This document shows, in pieces, positions 13,719 to 14,272 of a stretch of 14,272 nucleotides of DNA. Below the pieces are notes generated by a model. That model was not told the DNA's origin, made no database searches, and saw only the letters and a program-made list of their open reading frames with translations. The stretch is taken from contig DJGH01000008.1 in NCBI GenBank assembly GCA_002431635.1, forward strand, positions 6,669 through 20,940, read 5' to 3'. The DNA is from Petrotoga sp. UBA5851. Lineage in GTDB: Bacteria; Thermotogota; Thermotogae; Petrotogales; Petrotogaceae. Every line of letters starts with the position of its first letter. Position 1 is the first letter of the stretch. Both the position numbers and the translations under genes were made by a program.

Positions 13719-14272
13719 TTATTTTTCCTGAATCAAGCCCTCCTGTGTAAAAAGCCTGAAAGGATCGGCAACGGTCTCGGCATTTCTGTAGATTCCATAA
13801 AGACTGTAGAGGCCACCTTTTTTTACAGTGACAGGAAGGTTCAGGTTTTTAATTTGAACCATAAATGTATCGGTAGAATCGTTAAACGTTAAAACAGTTC
13901 CGGATTGGCCGGTATTTAGACAATTTTTGAGAAGTACTGTGCACCCTTCAAAAAATTGCGGATAATCCTTAAGAAGCTTAATAGTAACAGGTTCCGAAGA
14001 AAAGTAAAGCTTTTTACGGTAGGATTGATTCTCAATAGTAAGCTCAATCTCTCCGAACTTCTCACTTACAGAAGAAGTGTTGATATAAAAACAAATCTCT
14101 GTCCACAAGCCGCTGTTGTTTATCAGTCTGCTGCTGGTGGATTCATTGCGATTGACAGAAATTGAGAAACTGCCGGTAATTTTCGGATAAACACATATTC
14201 TTATATGCTCAAGAGGATCAAGCGGAACCTTTTTGGTTATATCGAACCATACCGAGCGGTCATAGGGCAGAA
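13719..14272 (-). CDS. Partial unknown protein, C-terminal 184 residues
   Basis: The frame is open from the right edge to a TAA at 13721-13719, so the start lies outside the window. An internal TTG at 14108 could be taken as a start, but it has no reason to be one because the frame continues upstream with protein-like sequence (VWFDITKKVPLDPLEHIRIC and on). The visible part is rich in beta-forming residues, with alternating Val, Ile, Thr and Phe and many Asn, and ends LFTQEGLIQEK. No catalytic motif or membrane span is visible. It looks like a beta-sandwich or barrel domain of an exported or surface protein. It precedes the small exported protein by 15 bp and is probably co-transcribed with it. 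No family could be recognised. Confidence 0.65.
   Translation of the reverse strand, partial: LPYDRSVWFDITKKVPLDPLEHIRICVYPKITGSFSISVNRNESTSSRLINNSGLWTEICFYINTSSVSEKFGEIELTIENQSYRKKLYFSSEPVTIKLLKDYPQFFEGCTVLLKNCLNTGQSGTVLTFNDSTDTFMVQIKNLNLPVTVKKGGLYSLYGIYRNAETVADPFRLFTQEGLIQEK

Noticed and set aside
13719..14108. A complete 129-residue gene starting at 14108.
   Set aside because: The codon at 14108 is an internal TTG, and the frame stays open with protein-like sequence to the window edge.

Overview
The window holds two converging gene blocks on low-GC DNA, with AGA and ATA as common codons. Strong Shine-Dalgarno sites and frequent TTG or GTG starts run throughout. The solute-binding protein and a small redox-fold protein have cleavable signal peptides with no lipobox Cys. 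This fits a diderm, probably anaerobic, sugar-fermenting bacterium. A spirochaete or a member of the Thermotogota would fit, but no marker gene is present and I do not name a taxon.

Left block (+ strand, 1-3116): the tail of an unrecognised gene, an acyl-CoA synthetase-like ligase, a small acyl carrier protein and a DUF2920-like alpha/beta hydrolase. The genes are tightly packed, and the ligase overlaps the ACP by 20 bp. Together they look like an acyl activation, carrier and transfer/hydrolysis module. From memory, the Campylobacter flagellin-glycosylation locus has the same gene set. The ligase also carries an in-frame 18-bp palindromic tandem repeat. A hairpin terminator at 3144-3170 closes the block.

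Right block (- strand, 14272 down to 3221): a partial unknown gene, an exported protein with a sulfite-oxidase-like fold but no Mo-binding Cys, and a GC-rich hairpin. After the hairpin comes a ten-gene run: Zn-dependent dehydrogenase, sugar-binding protein, two sugar permeases, PfkB kinase, SorC-type regulator, NAD-kinase-like (AcoX-type) kinase, ADP-ribosylglycohydrolase-family protein, MFS transporter and Fe-dependent alcohol dehydrogenase. From the first permease onward, all seven junctions overlap by 4-11 bp, so this is almost certainly one translationally coupled operon. The ABC importer has no ATPase gene here.

The operon reads as uptake, oxidation, phosphorylation and disposal of a sugar, polyol or N-glycoside. 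The substrate is unknown. The ADP-ribosylglycohydrolase plus PfkB plus MFS set recalls E. coli yegTUV, itself poorly understood. This operon is the best candidate for an undescribed pathway. No RNA genes, CRISPR arrays or insertion sequences were seen. The longest gene-free stretch is about 100 bp (3117-3220) and holds the terminator.
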